Assembly: GCA_013695405.1 (NCBI GenBank)
Contig: JACDAO010000248.1
Span: 1 to 9,106, forward strand
Source of the DNA: Acidobacteriota bacterium
GTDB lineage: Bacteria; Acidobacteriota; Vicinamibacteria; Vicinamibacterales; Vicinamibacteraceae
DNA length: 9,106 nucleotides
Reading direction: 5' to 3'
Shown: positions 1-8,151 of the stretch, piece by piece
How positions within the stretch are numbered: position 1 is the stretch's first letter
Layout: each line of letters opens with the position of its first letter
Notes under the pieces: generated by a model
Seen by the model: only the letters and a program-made list of their open reading frames with translations
Told to the model about the DNA's origin: nothing
Databases searched by the model: none
Translations under genes and position numbers: made by a program

Positions 1-1188
<1,188 letters not shown>

Positions 1189-1193
1189 TGCCG

Positions 1194-1252
1194 GCGCAGG
1201 GCGCAGGGCGCAGGGGAAGACAGCCTGCCCTTGAGCCCTGGGCCCTGAACGC
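1194..1252. repeat. Heptad-based palindromic element in the tuf-rpsJ spacer
   Basis: Three perfect tandem copies of GCGCAGG (1194-1200, 1201-1207, 1208-1214) are followed, across an 11-base loop (1217-1227), by degenerate heptads of opposite sense (GCCCTGG 1235-1241, GCCCTGA 1242-1248). Hand pairing of 1194-1216 with 1228-1252 gives 20 Watson-Crick pairs, one G-U and two mismatches, with a two-base AA bulge at 1248-1249. The element starts 5 bases after the tuf stop. No T-run follows it (the next bases are purine-rich), so it is not a textbook intrinsic terminator. Possible roles, all inferred, are 3'-end protection of tuf mRNA, partial transcription attenuation before the ribosomal genes, or a REP-like or miniature element with no host role. 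Confidence 0.85.
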
Positions 1253-1270
1253 TGAGAGAAGAGTTCTTAC

Positions 1271-1606
<336 letters not shown>

Positions 1607-1700
1607 TTTCGCGGATTGACGGTCCGCCGCAGTTCCCGAGCGCCCCAGGCGCCAGGGTGCCGACCGACGGCGGGTGCGAATCCGAGAGGTGAGAGAGACG
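1607..1700 (+). promoter_or_regulatory. Structured spacer upstream of rplC with strong ribosome binding site
   Basis: This 94-base spacer contains nested inverted repeats. An outer stem pairs CCGCCG (1624-1629) with CGGCGG (1668-1673). Inside it, GCGCC (1640-1644) pairs with GGCGC (1648-1652) over a three-base loop, and CCC (1635-1637) pairs with GGG (1655-1657) across a small internal loop. Two CAGG cores at 1646 and 1653 are exactly 7 bases apart, as in the heptad elements elsewhere in the window, but this may be chance in GC-rich DNA. After the stem comes AGGTGAG (1687-1693), a near-ideal Shine-Dalgarno sequence 7 bases before the rplC ATG. Any regulatory role is inference. Confidence 0.45.
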
Positions 1701-2375
1701 ATGGTGACGGGAATCATCGGGAAGAAGATCGGGATGACGCAGCTGTTCGGCGCCGACGGCGTCGTCACTCCGGTCACCGTAATCAAGGCCGGCCCGTGCG
1801 TGGTGGTGCAGACCAAGACCGCGCAGAGCGATGGCTACGAAGCCGCGCAGATCGGCCTGGTCGAGGAGCGCCCGGCGCGGGTGACGCGCGGGCTGGCCGG
1901 GCACTACGCCAAGGCCAACGTGCCGCCGACTCGCGTCCGCCGCGAAGTCGCGGTGTCGGGCGACGGGGTTGCCGCCGGATCCGAAGTGCTGGCCTCGGCG
2001 CTGTTTGCCGACGGCGAGTTCGTCGACGTCATCGGCACCTCGCGCGGGCACGGATTCCAGGGCGTGGTGAAGCGGCACGGCTTTGCCGGCGGCGCGGCCT
2101 CGCACGGGTCGATGTTCCATCGCGCGCCCGGCTCGATTGGCGCCTCGTCCTACCCCTCCCGCGTGGTCAAGGGCATGCGTGCCGCCGGCCACATGGGCTA
2201 CGACCGCGTCACCGTGCACAACCTGAAGATTGTGCGCGTCGACGGCGACAACCACCTGCTGCTGATCAAGGGCGCCGTGCCCGGGCCGCGCAACGGCTAC
2301 GTGCTGGTGCGCAAGGCCCGCAAGGCCAAGCCGGTGCGGGTGCCGCAGGTCGAGGCGAAGAAGGGGAAGAAGTAG
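1701..2375 (+). CDS. rplC: 50S ribosomal protein L3
   Basis: L3 is an early-assembling large-subunit protein that binds 23S rRNA and reaches toward the peptidyl-transferase centre. The 224-residue product (E. coli 209) begins [16 protein letters not shown]. It carries the family core near residues 115-165: [17 protein letters not shown], then [16 protein letters not shown], then [10 protein letters not shown]. The finger loop that approaches the catalytic site lies in this region. The C terminus ends in a short lysine-rich tail. An upstream in-frame ATG at 1674 would add nine residues (MRIREVRET) absent from the family. The ATG at 1701 is chosen because it gives the conserved N terminus and has AGGTGAG 7 bases upstream. 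Glycine codons are about 20 GGC, 9 GGG and 3 GGA by hand count. The stop codon abuts the rplD start. Confidence 0.98.
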   Translation: MVTGIIGKKIGMTQLFGADGVVTPVTVIKAGPCVVVQTKTAQSDGYEAAQIGLVEERPARVTRGLAGHYAKANVPPTRVRREVAVSGDGVAAGSEVLASALFADGEFVDVIGTSRGHGFQGVVKRHGFAGGAASHGSMFHRAPGSIGASSYPSRVVKGMRAAGHMGYDRVTVHNLKIVRVDGDNHLLLIKGAVPGPRNGYVLVRKARKAKPVRVPQVEAKKGKK

Positions 2376-3029
2376 ATGACGCTCGACATCGTCAACGTCA
2401 GGAACGAGAAGGTCGGGGCGCTCGACCTCAACGACGAGGTGTTCGGCGGGCGCGTCCGCAGCAGCCTGATCTGGGAAGCGGTCCGGCACGAGCAGGCCGA
2501 GTCGCGCGCCGGCACGCACGCGACCAAGAGCCGCGGCATGGTGCAGGGCTCCGGGCGCAAGCTGTGGAAGCAGAAGGGCACCGGTCGGGCGCGGGTCAGC
2601 GACGTGCGCAACCCGCTGTGGCGCAAGGGCGGCACGGTGTTCGGGCCGAGCCCGCGCGACTACGGCTACGCGCTGCCGCGCAAGATGGCCAAGGGGGCGC
2701 TGCGTGATGCGATTACCCAGAAGATCCGCGAGGGCAAGGTGGTGGTGGTCGACGCCCTGGTGGTGAGCGAGCCGCGCACCCGGGTGGCGGCGCAGTTGCT
2801 GCGGCAGCTGGGACACACCCGCAAGACCCTGGTCATCGACGTGCAGCCCGAGGACGCGCTGGTGTTGTCGACCCGCAATCTGCCGGGGGTGCGCCTGGTG
2901 CCGGCCAACCGGGTCACCGCGCGCGATGTGGTCGACAGCACGACCGTGATCGCCAGTAAGGCCGCGCTGTCGCGTCTGCAGGAGGCGCTCGGTGAGGCCA
3001 CGGGCCGCAGCCGGAGCGAGGCATCATGA
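2376..3029 (+). CDS. rplD: 50S ribosomal protein L4
   Basis: L4 binds 23S rRNA and has an extended loop lining the peptide exit tunnel. In E. coli it also represses its own operon through the S10 mRNA leader; whether that happens here is unknown. The 217-residue product is slightly longer than the E. coli protein (201). The long tunnel loop is recognisable at about residues 45-95: RAGTHATKSRGMVQGSGRK (44-62), then LWKQKGTGRARVSDVRNPLWRKGGTVFGP (63-91). The globular C-terminal domain includes KTLVIDV. The ATG follows the rplC stop with no gap, and AAGGGG (2361-2366) serves as ribosome binding site 9 bases upstream, inside rplC. Its stop overlaps the rplW start by 4 bases (ATGA), so coupled translation is likely. 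Confidence 0.98.
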   Translation: MTLDIVNVRNEKVGALDLNDEVFGGRVRSSLIWEAVRHEQAESRAGTHATKSRGMVQGSGRKLWKQKGTGRARVSDVRNPLWRKGGTVFGPSPRDYGYALPRKMAKGALRDAITQKIREGKVVVVDALVVSEPRTRVAAQLLRQLGHTRKTLVIDVQPEDALVLSTRNLPGVRLVPANRVTARDVVDSTTVIASKAALSRLQEALGEATGRSRSEAS

Positions 3030-3316
3030 AACTGACCGACGTCATTCGTCGTCCGCTGGTCACCGAGAAGAGCACGCTGCAGCGTGAGTTGCAGAACGTG
3101 CTGGTCTTCCAGGTGCATATCGACGCCACCAAGATCGAGATCAGGCAGGCGGTCGAGCTGCTGTTCGGCGCCAAGGTGGCCGACGTGCGCACGGCCAGCC
3201 AGCACGGCAAGATGAAGCGCCAGGGGCGCTTCGTGGGACGCCGCAGCGACTGGAAGAAGGCCTACGTGAAGCTGCAGGCCGACCAGAAGGTGCCCGACAT
3301 CCTGGAGATCGCGTAA
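3026..3316 (+). CDS. rplW: 50S ribosomal protein L23
   Basis: L23 sits at the peptide tunnel exit and is the docking site for trigger factor and SRP in well-studied bacteria. The 96-residue product is of normal length (about 100). It begins MKLTDVIRRPLVTEKS, the family signature. The central VFQVHIDATKIEIRQAVELLFGAKVADVRT matches the conserved beta-alpha core, and GRFVGRRSDWKKAYVKL matches the C-terminal strand region. The start ATG overlaps the rplD stop (ATGA, 3026-3029). GGAG (3013-3016) and GAGG (3018-3021) lie just upstream. The tight overlap argues for equimolar output with L4. Confidence 0.98.
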   Translation: MKLTDVIRRPLVTEKSTLQRELQNVLVFQVHIDATKIEIRQAVELLFGAKVADVRTASQHGKMKRQGRFVGRRSDWKKAYVKLQADQKVPDILEIA

Positions 3317-3328
3317 GCGAGGACCATC

Positions 3329-4153
3329 ATGCCTGTTCGCACCTACAACCCGACGTCGCCCGGCCGCCGTTTCCAGACGGTGCAGACCTTCGACGACATC
3401 ACCAGCACCGAGCCGTACAAGCCGCTGACCGAGCCGCTCAAGAAGTCGGGCGGGCGCAACAACCAGGGCGAGCTGACCTCGTGGTGGCGCGGCGGCGGCC
3501 ACAAGCGGACCTACCGCCTGATCGACTTCAAGCGTGACAAGCGCGATATCCCGGCGACGGTCTCGACGGTCGAGTACGACCCGAACCGGTCGGCGCGGAT
3601 CGCGCTGATCACCTACGCCGATGGCGAGAAGCGCTACATCCTGCACCCGCTCGGGCTCAAGGTCGGCGACACCATCACCGCCGGCGTGACCGCCGACATC
3701 CTGCCGGGCAATGCGCTGCCGCTGCGCAACATCCCGCTCGGCACGGTGGTGCACAACGTCGAGTTGCGGCCTGGCAAGGGTGGCCAGATGGCGCGCAGCG
3801 CCGGCGCGGCCGTCCAGTTGGTGGCCAAGGAAGGCGAGTACGCGACGCTGCGGATGCCGTCGAGCGAGATTCGACTGGTCAACCTCGAGTGCTTCGCCAC
3901 GATCGGCCAGGTCGGCAACGTCGACCACGAGAACGTCTCGATCGGCAAGGCCGGTCGCAGCCGCTGGCTCGGCAAGCGGCCGCACGTTCGGGGTGTGGCG
4001 ATGAACCCGGTCGACCACCCGCTCGGCGGTGGCGAGGGCAAGACCTCAGGCGGACGTCACCCGGTGACGCCCTGGGGCGTGCCGACCAAGGGCTACAAGA
4101 CGCGGAACCACAAGGCGACGGATCGGTTCATCGTCACGCGCAGACAGAAGTAG
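3329..4153 (+). CDS. rplB: 50S ribosomal protein L2
   Basis: L2 is a primary 23S rRNA-binding protein needed for subunit association and peptidyl-transferase assembly. The 274-residue product has the full family length (E. coli 273) and aligns with E. coli L2 without gaps to about residue 240. Visible blocks are SGGRNN (40-45), GGGHKR (55-60), [12 protein letters not shown] (83-94), [13 protein letters not shown] (148-160), [17 protein letters not shown] (207-222) and [14 protein letters not shown] (224-237). His230, equivalent to the E. coli histidine linked to peptidyl transfer, is kept. Two differences from E. coli stand out: the Arg-His pair before GGGHK is Trp52-Trp53, and the second histidine of HPHGGGEG is Leu232. 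GAGGA (3319-3323) precedes the ATG by 5 bases, and the gap to rplW is 12 bp. Confidence 0.99.
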   Translation: MPVRTYNPTSPGRRFQTVQTFDDITSTEPYKPLTEPLKKSGGRNNQGELTSWWRGGGHKRTYRLIDFKRDKRDIPATVSTVEYDPNRSARIALITYADGEKRYILHPLGLKVGDTITAGVTADILPGNALPLRNIPLGTVVHNVELRPGKGGQMARSAGAAVQLVAKEGEYATLRMPSSEIRLVNLECFATIGQVGNVDHENVSIGKAGRSRWLGKRPHVRGVAMNPVDHPLGGGEGKTSGGRHPVTPWGVPTKGYKTRNHKATDRFIVTRRQK

Positions 4154-4162
4154 GCCTGAACC

Positions 4163-4441
<279 letters not shown>

Positions 4442-4451
4442 GGGGATCGAG

Positions 4452-4865
4452 ATGGTGGAAGCTACAGCGACCTCCCGCAGCATCCGCACCTCGGCGCAGA
4501 AGGCCGGTCTGGTGCTGGATCTGATCCGCGGCAAGGATGTCACCCAGGCCCTGGCGACGCTCAAGTTCTCGACCAAGGGCGTGGCCAGGAGCATTCACAC
4601 GCTGCTCCGGTCGGCGATGGCCAACGCCCAGCAGGCCGAGGGGTTTGGTGGCGACGTGGAGCGACTGTTCGTGTCGGCCGCGTATGCCGACCAGGGCTCC
4701 TCGTTCAAGCGGGTGCGGCCGGCTCCGATGGGCCGCGCCTTCCGCGTCGTCAAGCGGACGGCGCACCTCACGGTGCAGGTGACCGAGCGGCCGGTGCGCC
4801 GCCGGGCCCCGGCGCCCTCCAGGCCTCGCGCGCGCAAGTCTGCGGGCGCAGAACGCAACGCGTGA
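4452..4865 (+). CDS. rplV: 50S ribosomal protein L22 with extended basic tail
   Basis: L22 binds 23S rRNA and sends a long beta-hairpin into the peptide exit tunnel, where macrolide resistance mutations occur in other species. The conserved parts are the SAQKAGLVLDLIRGKDV helix region (14-30), the NAQ motif (58-60), and the tunnel hairpin with KRVRPAPMGRAFRVVKRTAHLTV (86-108). The 137-residue product is longer than the usual 110 or so because of a tail from about residue 115 rich in Arg, Pro, Ala and Ser. AGGGG (4441-4445) precedes the ATG by 6 bases. The last codons and the TGA stop lie inside the first heptad of the repeat that fills the following spacer, so the end of this protein may have been set by that element. 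That last point is inference. Confidence 0.97.
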   Translation: MVEATATSRSIRTSAQKAGLVLDLIRGKDVTQALATLKFSTKGVARSIHTLLRSAMANAQQAEGFGGDVERLFVSAAYADQGSSFKRVRPAPMGRAFRVVKRTAHLTVQVTERPVRRRAPAPSRPRARKSAGAERNA

Positions 4866-4945
4866 TGCGTGATGCCCAATGCCTGATGTCGAAGGCTTCA
4901 CGGCATTGCACATCAGGCATCAGGCATCAGGTATCAGGCATCAGG
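4861..4945. repeat. Heptad-based palindromic element in the rplV-rpsC spacer
   Basis: Five tandem heptads, CATCAGG at 4911, 4918, 4925 and 4939 with TATCAGG at 4932, face four heptads of opposite sense: CGTGATG (4861 and 4868), CCCAATG (4875) and CCTGATG (4882). Pairing 4861-4889 with 4910-4938 by hand gives 24 Watson-Crick pairs, one G-U and four mismatches, with 11 unbroken pairs next to a 20-base loop (4890-4909). An alternative inner pairing joins CAATGCC (4877-4883) to GGCATTG (4902-4908). The left arm contains the rplV stop (4863-4865). The right arm ends directly against TAAGGA (4946-4951), the rpsC ribosome binding site. The architecture matches the tuf-rpsJ element with a different heptad. 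Confidence 0.88.
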
Positions 4946-4951
4946 TAAGGA
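4946..4951 (+). promoter_or_regulatory. Ribosome binding site of rpsC, abutting the repeat
   Basis: TAAGGA matches the 16S anti-Shine-Dalgarno complement and lies 10 bases before the rpsC ATG. It begins on the base right after the last CATCAGG heptad, so folding of the right arm could change its accessibility. That consequence is inference. Confidence 0.6.
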
Positions 4952-4961
4952 CGAGAGACGC

Positions 4962-5651
4962 ATGGGCCAGAAGGTTCATCCCTACGGGTTCCGGCTGGGG
5001 TTCAACAAGACCTGGCGTTCGCGCTGGTTCGCCGACAAGGACTACGCCAAGCTGCTGCACGAGGATCTGCGCCTGCGCGACGACCTCAAGAAGCGGTTCG
5101 CGCACGCCGGCGTGTCGAAGGTCGAGATCGAGCGGGCCGCCAACAAGCTGAAGGTCGACATCCACACCAGCCGGCCGGGGATCATCATCGGCCGCAAGGG
5201 TGCCGAGGTAGACAAGCTCAAGGCCCAGGTGCAGAAGCGCACCAACCGTGAGGTGTTCATCAACATCCAGGAGATCCAGAAGCCGGAACTCGATGCCCAG
5301 CTGATCGCCGAGTCGGTGGCCATGCAGCTCGAGAAGCGCGTGGCGTTCCGCCGGGCGATGCGCAAGGCGGTCGAGTCGGCGCTGCGGTTCGGGGCGCGCG
5401 GCATCAAGGTGCGGGTGTCGGGCCGACTCAACGGCGCGGAAATCGCCCGCTCGGAGTGGTACCTGCACGGCCAGCTGCCGCTGCAGACGCTGCGTGCCGA
5501 CATCGACTACGGTTTCTCCGAGGCGCGCACGACCTACGGCGCAATCGGGGTCAAGGTGTGGCTGTTCCAGGGGGAACGCCTCGTGCCCAAGATGGGCCGC
5601 GAGGAGGAGCAGTACCGGTCGCCGCGGCGTGCCGCGGGCGGGCGGGGATAG
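4962..5651 (+). CDS. rpsC: 30S ribosomal protein S3
   Basis: S3 lies at the mRNA entry channel and takes part in the ribosomal helicase activity. The 229-residue product is close to the E. coli length (233). It begins [13 protein letters not shown], a family hallmark. The type II KH domain covers roughly residues 40-110, with the RNA-binding loop IIGRKG (75-80). The C-terminal domain includes [23 protein letters not shown], then [15 protein letters not shown], and GVKVWLF. The tail is basic and glycine-rich. The start has TAAGGA 10 bases upstream. The 96-bp gap to rplV is unusually wide for this position in the operon and is filled by a heptad palindrome. Confidence 0.99.
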   Translation: MGQKVHPYGFRLGFNKTWRSRWFADKDYAKLLHEDLRLRDDLKKRFAHAGVSKVEIERAANKLKVDIHTSRPGIIIGRKGAEVDKLKAQVQKRTNREVFINIQEIQKPELDAQLIAESVAMQLEKRVAFRRAMRKAVESALRFGARGIKVRVSGRLNGAEIARSEWYLHGQLPLQTLRADIDYGFSEARTTYGAIGVKVWLFQGERLVPKMGREEEQYRSPRRAAGGRG

Positions 5652-5663
5652 GAACGTATCGCC

Positions 5664-6092
5664 ATGTTGATGCCGAAGAAGGTCAAGTACCGCAAGCAGC
5701 AGCGCGGGCGGATGACAGGCAAGGCCTGGCGCGGGTCCGACGTCTCCTTCGGCGAGTTCGGGCTCAAGGCGCTCGAGCCCTGCTGGCTGACGGCGCGGCA
5801 GATCGAGGCGGCGCGCATTGCGATGACCCGCTTCATCAAGCGCGGCGGCAAGATCTGGATCCGGGTCTTCCCGGACAAACCGATCACCAAGAAGCCGCAG
5901 GAGACCCGGATGGGCAAGGGCAAGGGCGCACCCGAGGCGTGGGTCTGCGTGGTCAAGCCTGGCCGGATCCTGTTCGAGATGGAAGGCGTGGATGAGGTGA
6001 CCGCCCGTCGGGCGATGGAGCTGGCGGCGGCCAAGCTGCCGATCCACACCAAGTTCGCGACCCGGTTCGCGGCGCAGCAGGAGCAGACGTGA
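5664..6092 (+). CDS. rplP: 50S ribosomal protein L16
   Basis: L16 binds 23S rRNA near the A-site tRNA elbow and is a late assembly protein. The 142-residue product is of normal length (136-144). It begins [17 protein letters not shown] and carries [22 protein letters not shown], then [29 protein letters not shown], then the C-terminal helix region [13 protein letters not shown]82, in RMGKGKG, corresponds to the arginine that is hydroxylated in E. coli L16. An alternative ATG at 5670 would drop two residues, but the MLMPK start is the family norm. AGGA (5650-5653), overlapping the rpsC stop, is 10 bases upstream. The stop shares a base with the rpmC start. Confidence 0.98.
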   Translation: MLMPKKVKYRKQQRGRMTGKAWRGSDVSFGEFGLKALEPCWLTARQIEAARIAMTRFIKRGGKIWIRVFPDKPITKKPQETRMGKGKGAPEAWVCVVKPGRILFEMEGVDEVTARRAMELAAAKLPIHTKFATRFAAQQEQT

Positions 6093-6286
6093 TGGCCAAG
6101 GCCGCGGAGTTCAAGGATCTCGGCGTCGAGCAACTGCAGCAGCGGGCCGACGAGCTGGACAAGGAGCTCTTCACCCTGCGGATTCGCAAGGCGATGGGTC
6201 AGGTCGAGAAGCCCCTGCAGATCCGGGTGATCCGCCGGGATCTGGCGCGGGTCAAGACGTACCTGCGGCAGAAGGCCGGCCGCTAG
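6092..6286 (+). CDS. rpmC: 50S ribosomal protein L29
   Basis: L29 is a small helical-hairpin protein next to L23 at the tunnel exit. The 64-residue product has the usual size. It shows the family pattern: an N-terminal stretch AAEFKDLGVEQL, then LDKELFTLRIRKAMGQVEKPLQIRVIRRDLARVKTYL, which forms the two antiparallel helices. The ATG at 6092 is preferred over an in-frame GTG at 6089 because CAGGAG (6078-6083) is 8 bases upstream and the start then overlaps the rplP stop as TGATG. The overlap implies reinitiation-type coupling. Confidence 0.96.
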   Translation: MAKAAEFKDLGVEQLQQRADELDKELFTLRIRKAMGQVEKPLQIRVIRRDLARVKTYLRQKAGR

Positions 6287-6333
6287 CGCGCGCCGCACCA
6301 GATCAGAGCGAGCAGGGGGTCAGGAAGCAAGTT
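6287..6333 (+). other. Short spacer between rpmC and rpsQ
   Basis: This 47-base gap is wider than most junctions here. A 6-base inverted repeat (TGCGGC 6264-6269 with GCCGCA 6292-6297) spans the rpmC stop, but it is too short to support a function. AGGAAG (6322-6327) is the rpsQ ribosome binding site, 6 bases before the ATG. No promoter or terminator is evident, and the CAGG cores here are 8 rather than 7 bases apart. Confidence 0.4.
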
Positions 6334-6588
6334 ATGGCAGCCAAGGCAGAAATTCTGGCGCGCGTCGTCAGCGACAAGATGGACAAGGGCGTGGTCGTCA
6401 CCGTGACGCGCCAGGTCCGGCACGGCGTCTACGGCAAGGGCCAGCGCAAGACGTCGCGGTTCATGGCGCATGACGAGGCCAACAGCGCCAAGGTCGGCGA
6501 TCAGGTGGCGATCGTCGAGAGCCGGCCGCTGAGCCGCCGCAAGCGGTTCGTGGTGACGCGGGTCGTGGAGAAGGCCGGGGAGATCTAG
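6334..6588 (+). CDS. rpsQ: 30S ribosomal protein S17
   Basis: S17 is an OB-fold protein that binds the 5' domain of 16S rRNA early in assembly. The 84-residue product has the normal length. Family features visible are [18 protein letters not shown] near the N terminus (residues 9-26), [42 protein letters not shown] (33-74) and a short acidic end. The start is set by AGGAAG 6 bases upstream. It closes the S10-type gene set in the classical order, directly before rplN, with only 8 bases between. Confidence 0.98.
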   Translation: MAAKAEILARVVSDKMDKGVVVTVTRQVRHGVYGKGQRKTSRFMAHDEANSAKVGDQVAIVESRPLSRRKRFVVTRVVEKAGEI

Positions 6589-6596
6589 AGGACGCC

Positions 6597-6965
6597 ATGA
6601 TTCAGATGCGATCGATCCTCGACGTGGCCGACAACTCGGGCGCGCGCAAGATCTCGGTGATCAACCCGATCGGCGGGTCGACCGGGCGCTATGCACGGCT
6701 GGGCGACCTGGTCACGGCGTCGGTCAAGGAAGCGGCACCGGACGGCACCGTGAAGAAGGGGCAGGTGGTCAAGGCAGTCATCGTGCGGACGCGCAAGGAA
6801 CAGCGCCGCAAGGATGGCAGCTACATCCGCTTCGACCGCAACGCCGCGGTGCTGGTGAACGACCAGGGCGAGCCGGTCGGAACCCGCGTGTTCGGCCCGG
6901 TGGCGCGCGAACTGCGCGAGCGGAAGTTCATGAAGATCATTTCGCTCGCGCCCGAGGTGCTCTAG
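6597..6965 (+). CDS. rplN: 50S ribosomal protein L14
   Basis: L14 contacts 16S rRNA across the subunit interface (bridges B5 and B8) and binds the silencing factor RsfS in other bacteria. The 122-residue product matches the family length exactly. It begins [22 protein letters not shown], the family signature, followed by [30 protein letters not shown] and [14 protein letters not shown], and ends with [33 protein letters not shown] (6588-6592), overlapping the rpsQ stop, precedes the ATG by 4 bases. The gap to rplX is 2 bases. Confidence 0.99.
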   Translation: MIQMRSILDVADNSGARKISVINPIGGSTGRYARLGDLVTASVKEAAPDGTVKKGQVVKAVIVRTRKEQRRKDGSYIRFDRNAAVLVNDQGEPVGTRVFGPVARELRERKFMKIISLAPEVL

Positions 6966-6967
6966 GC

Positions 6968-7300
6968 ATGGCTGGCTTGAAGCGGATTCGCAAGAACGAC
7001 GACGTGCTGGTGATCGCCGGCCGGGATCGCGGCAAGCGCGGGCGGGTGACGCTGGTCGATGCCGAGCGCAACCGGGTGGTGGTCGAGGGGATCAACCTCG
7101 TCAAGAAGCACACCAAGCCCAACCCGCAGCGCCAGGTGCAGGGCGGCATCGTCGAACAGGAGGCCTCGATTCACGCCTCCAACGTGATGCTGGTGGACCC
7201 GGTCTCGGGCAAACGCACCCGGGTGGGCATGCGGGTCGAGGACGATGGCCGCAAGGTCCGTGTCAGCCGGCGCAAGGACGGCGGAGTGATCGACAAATGA
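6968..7300 (+). CDS. rplX: 50S ribosomal protein L24
   Basis: L24 is an assembly-initiator protein that binds the 5' end of 23S rRNA. The 110-residue product is of normal length (about 104). A KOW motif lies near the N terminus ([19 protein letters not shown], 9-27), followed by [16 protein letters not shown]. The [20 protein letters not shown] segment is typical of bacterial L24. GAGGTG (6954-6959), inside rplN, is 8 bases upstream of the ATG. Its stop overlaps the rplE start by 4 bases (ATGA). Confidence 0.98.
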   Translation: MAGLKRIRKNDDVLVIAGRDRGKRGRVTLVDAERNRVVVEGINLVKKHTKPNPQRQVQGGIVEQEASIHASNVMLVDPVSGKRTRVGMRVEDDGRKVRVSRRKDGGVIDK

Positions 7301-7839
7301 GCCGGCTCAAGGAGCGCTACAGCAACGAGGTGGCGCCGGCGCTGCAGAAGGAATTCGGGTACGCCAACGTGATGGCGACCCCGAAGATCACCAAGGTCGT
7401 GATCAACCTCGGGCTCGGCGAAGCCACCCAGAACGCCAAGATCGTCGACGTCGCGGCCGACGAACTCGGGCGCATCGCCGCGCAGAAGCCGGTGGTGACC
7501 AAGGCCAAGAAGTCGATTGCCCAGTTCCGGGTCCGGCAGGGGATGCCGATCGGGACGATGGTGACGCTGCGCGGTGAGCGGATGTTCGCGTTCCTGGACC
7601 GGCTGATCTCGATGTCGCTGCCGCGGGTGCGCGACTTCCGGGGGATTCCGACCAAGGGCTTCGACGGCCGCGGCAACTACACGCTCGGCTTGAAGGACCA
7701 GTTGATCTTCCCCGAGATCGACTACATGCGCGTGGACAAGCCGCGTGGCATGAACATCACCGTGGTCACCACGGCGAAGACCGACGAGGAGTCGCGCCGG
7801 CTGCTGCAACTCCTCGGTTTCCCGTTCAGGCAGAACTGA
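7297..7839 (+). CDS. rplE: 50S ribosomal protein L5
   Basis: L5 binds 5S rRNA and forms part of the central protuberance that contacts P-site tRNA. The 180-residue product is standard (E. coli 179). It begins [42 protein letters not shown], then [42 protein letters not shown], then LPRVRDFRG and [18 protein letters not shown], all family blocks. The start overlaps the rplX stop. GGAGTGA (7283-7289) upstream resembles a Shine-Dalgarno sequence. In E. coli, S8 represses the spc operon by binding near the rplE start; no such RNA motif was identified here. Confidence 0.99.
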   Translation: MSRLKERYSNEVAPALQKEFGYANVMATPKITKVVINLGLGEATQNAKIVDVAADELGRIAAQKPVVTKAKKSIAQFRVRQGMPIGTMVTLRGERMFAFLDRLISMSLPRVRDFRGIPTKGFDGRGNYTLGLKDQLIFPEIDYMRVDKPRGMNITVVTTAKTDEESRRLLQLLGFPFRQN

Positions 7840-7842
7840 TAC

Positions 7843-8028
7843 ATGGCGACGACTGCGAAAATTGCCAAGGAAAACAAGGCGCACAAGTTCCAGGTGCGGG
7901 CGCGCAACCGCTGCAAGCGTTGCGGCCGGCCCCGGGCCTATCTCCGGAAGTTCGCCTTGTGCCGTCTCTGTTTCCGTGAGCTCGCGCTTCGGGGCGAGGT
8001 CGCGGGCGTGACCAAGAGCAGCTGGTAA
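7843..8028 (+). CDS. rpsN: 30S ribosomal protein S14, zinc-binding type
   Basis: S14 is a small-subunit head protein required for late assembly. The 61-residue product is the short type Z form. Its zinc ribbon is intact, with C24 and C27 (CKRC) and C40 and C43 (CRLC). It keeps the family C terminus [16 protein letters not shown]. It differs from the longer cysteine-free form used by E. coli and by zinc-starved bacteria, so its synthesis probably depends on zinc supply. The gap after rplE is 3 bases and the ribosome binding site is weak (CAGG at 7827-7830, 12 bases upstream), which suggests coupling to rplE. A 123-bp spacer follows. Confidence 0.98.
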   Translation: MATTAKIAKENKAHKFQVRARNRCKRCGRPRAYLRKFALCRLCFRELALRGEVAGVTKSSW

Positions 8029-8151
8029 GCCACAGCAGGGCCGGGAGCGCAGGCCCGCGCCGGTCGCAAGGCCGCCGGGAACCGCGCTGCCGTGGTGCGT
8101 GGCGGGAGGCTCGATCAGCCCCGCCGTGCCCGGCCCATGAGGAACGATGGA
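8029..8151 (+). promoter_or_regulatory. GC-rich structured leader upstream of rpsH
   Basis: This is the longest non-coding stretch in the window, at a junction that is usually tight. A perfect 8-base inverted repeat, GGGCCGGG (8038-8045) and CCCGGCCC (8129-8136), closes almost the whole spacer. Within it AGCGC (8046-8050) can pair with GCGCT (8084-8088). A local hairpin pairs GGCGG (8101-8105) with CCGCC (8121-8125) and GGC (8108-8110) with GCC (8118-8120). GAGGA (8139-8143) then serves as the rpsH ribosome binding site. The spacer could be an RNA control element, for example for S8, or a degraded repeat. Neither is shown, and short inverted repeats are frequent in DNA this GC-rich. Confidence 0.4.

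Noticed and set aside
1189..1270. An intrinsic terminator after tuf
   Set aside because: The hairpin is strong, but no T-run follows it; the downstream bases are GAGAGAAGAG-like. It is reported as a palindromic repeat instead.
1616..2707. A 363-residue plus-strand open frame overlapping rplC and rplD
   Set aside because: It is the alternate frame of two certain genes, dominated by Arg, Gly and Ala with no recognisable fold.
4906..4937. A possible promoter (TTGCAC with TATCAG) in the rplV-rpsC spacer
   Set aside because: The spacing is about 20 bases, the -10 match is poor, and the TATCAG is simply a variant heptad of the tandem array.
4861..4945. A CRISPR array, from the repeated units
   Set aside because: The units are 7 bases long, directly tandem with no spacers, and have an inverted counterpart. 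None of this fits CRISPR.
6287..6333. A further heptad element between rpmC and rpsQ
   Set aside because: The CAGG cores at 6313 and 6321 are 8 bases apart and there is no tandem unit or long inverted arm.
8092..8151. An N-terminal extension of S8 using the open frame from 8092 or the ATG at 8137
   Set aside because: The added residues are absent from the S8 family, while the ATG at 8152 gives the canonical MTDPIADML start with GAGGA at 8 bases.
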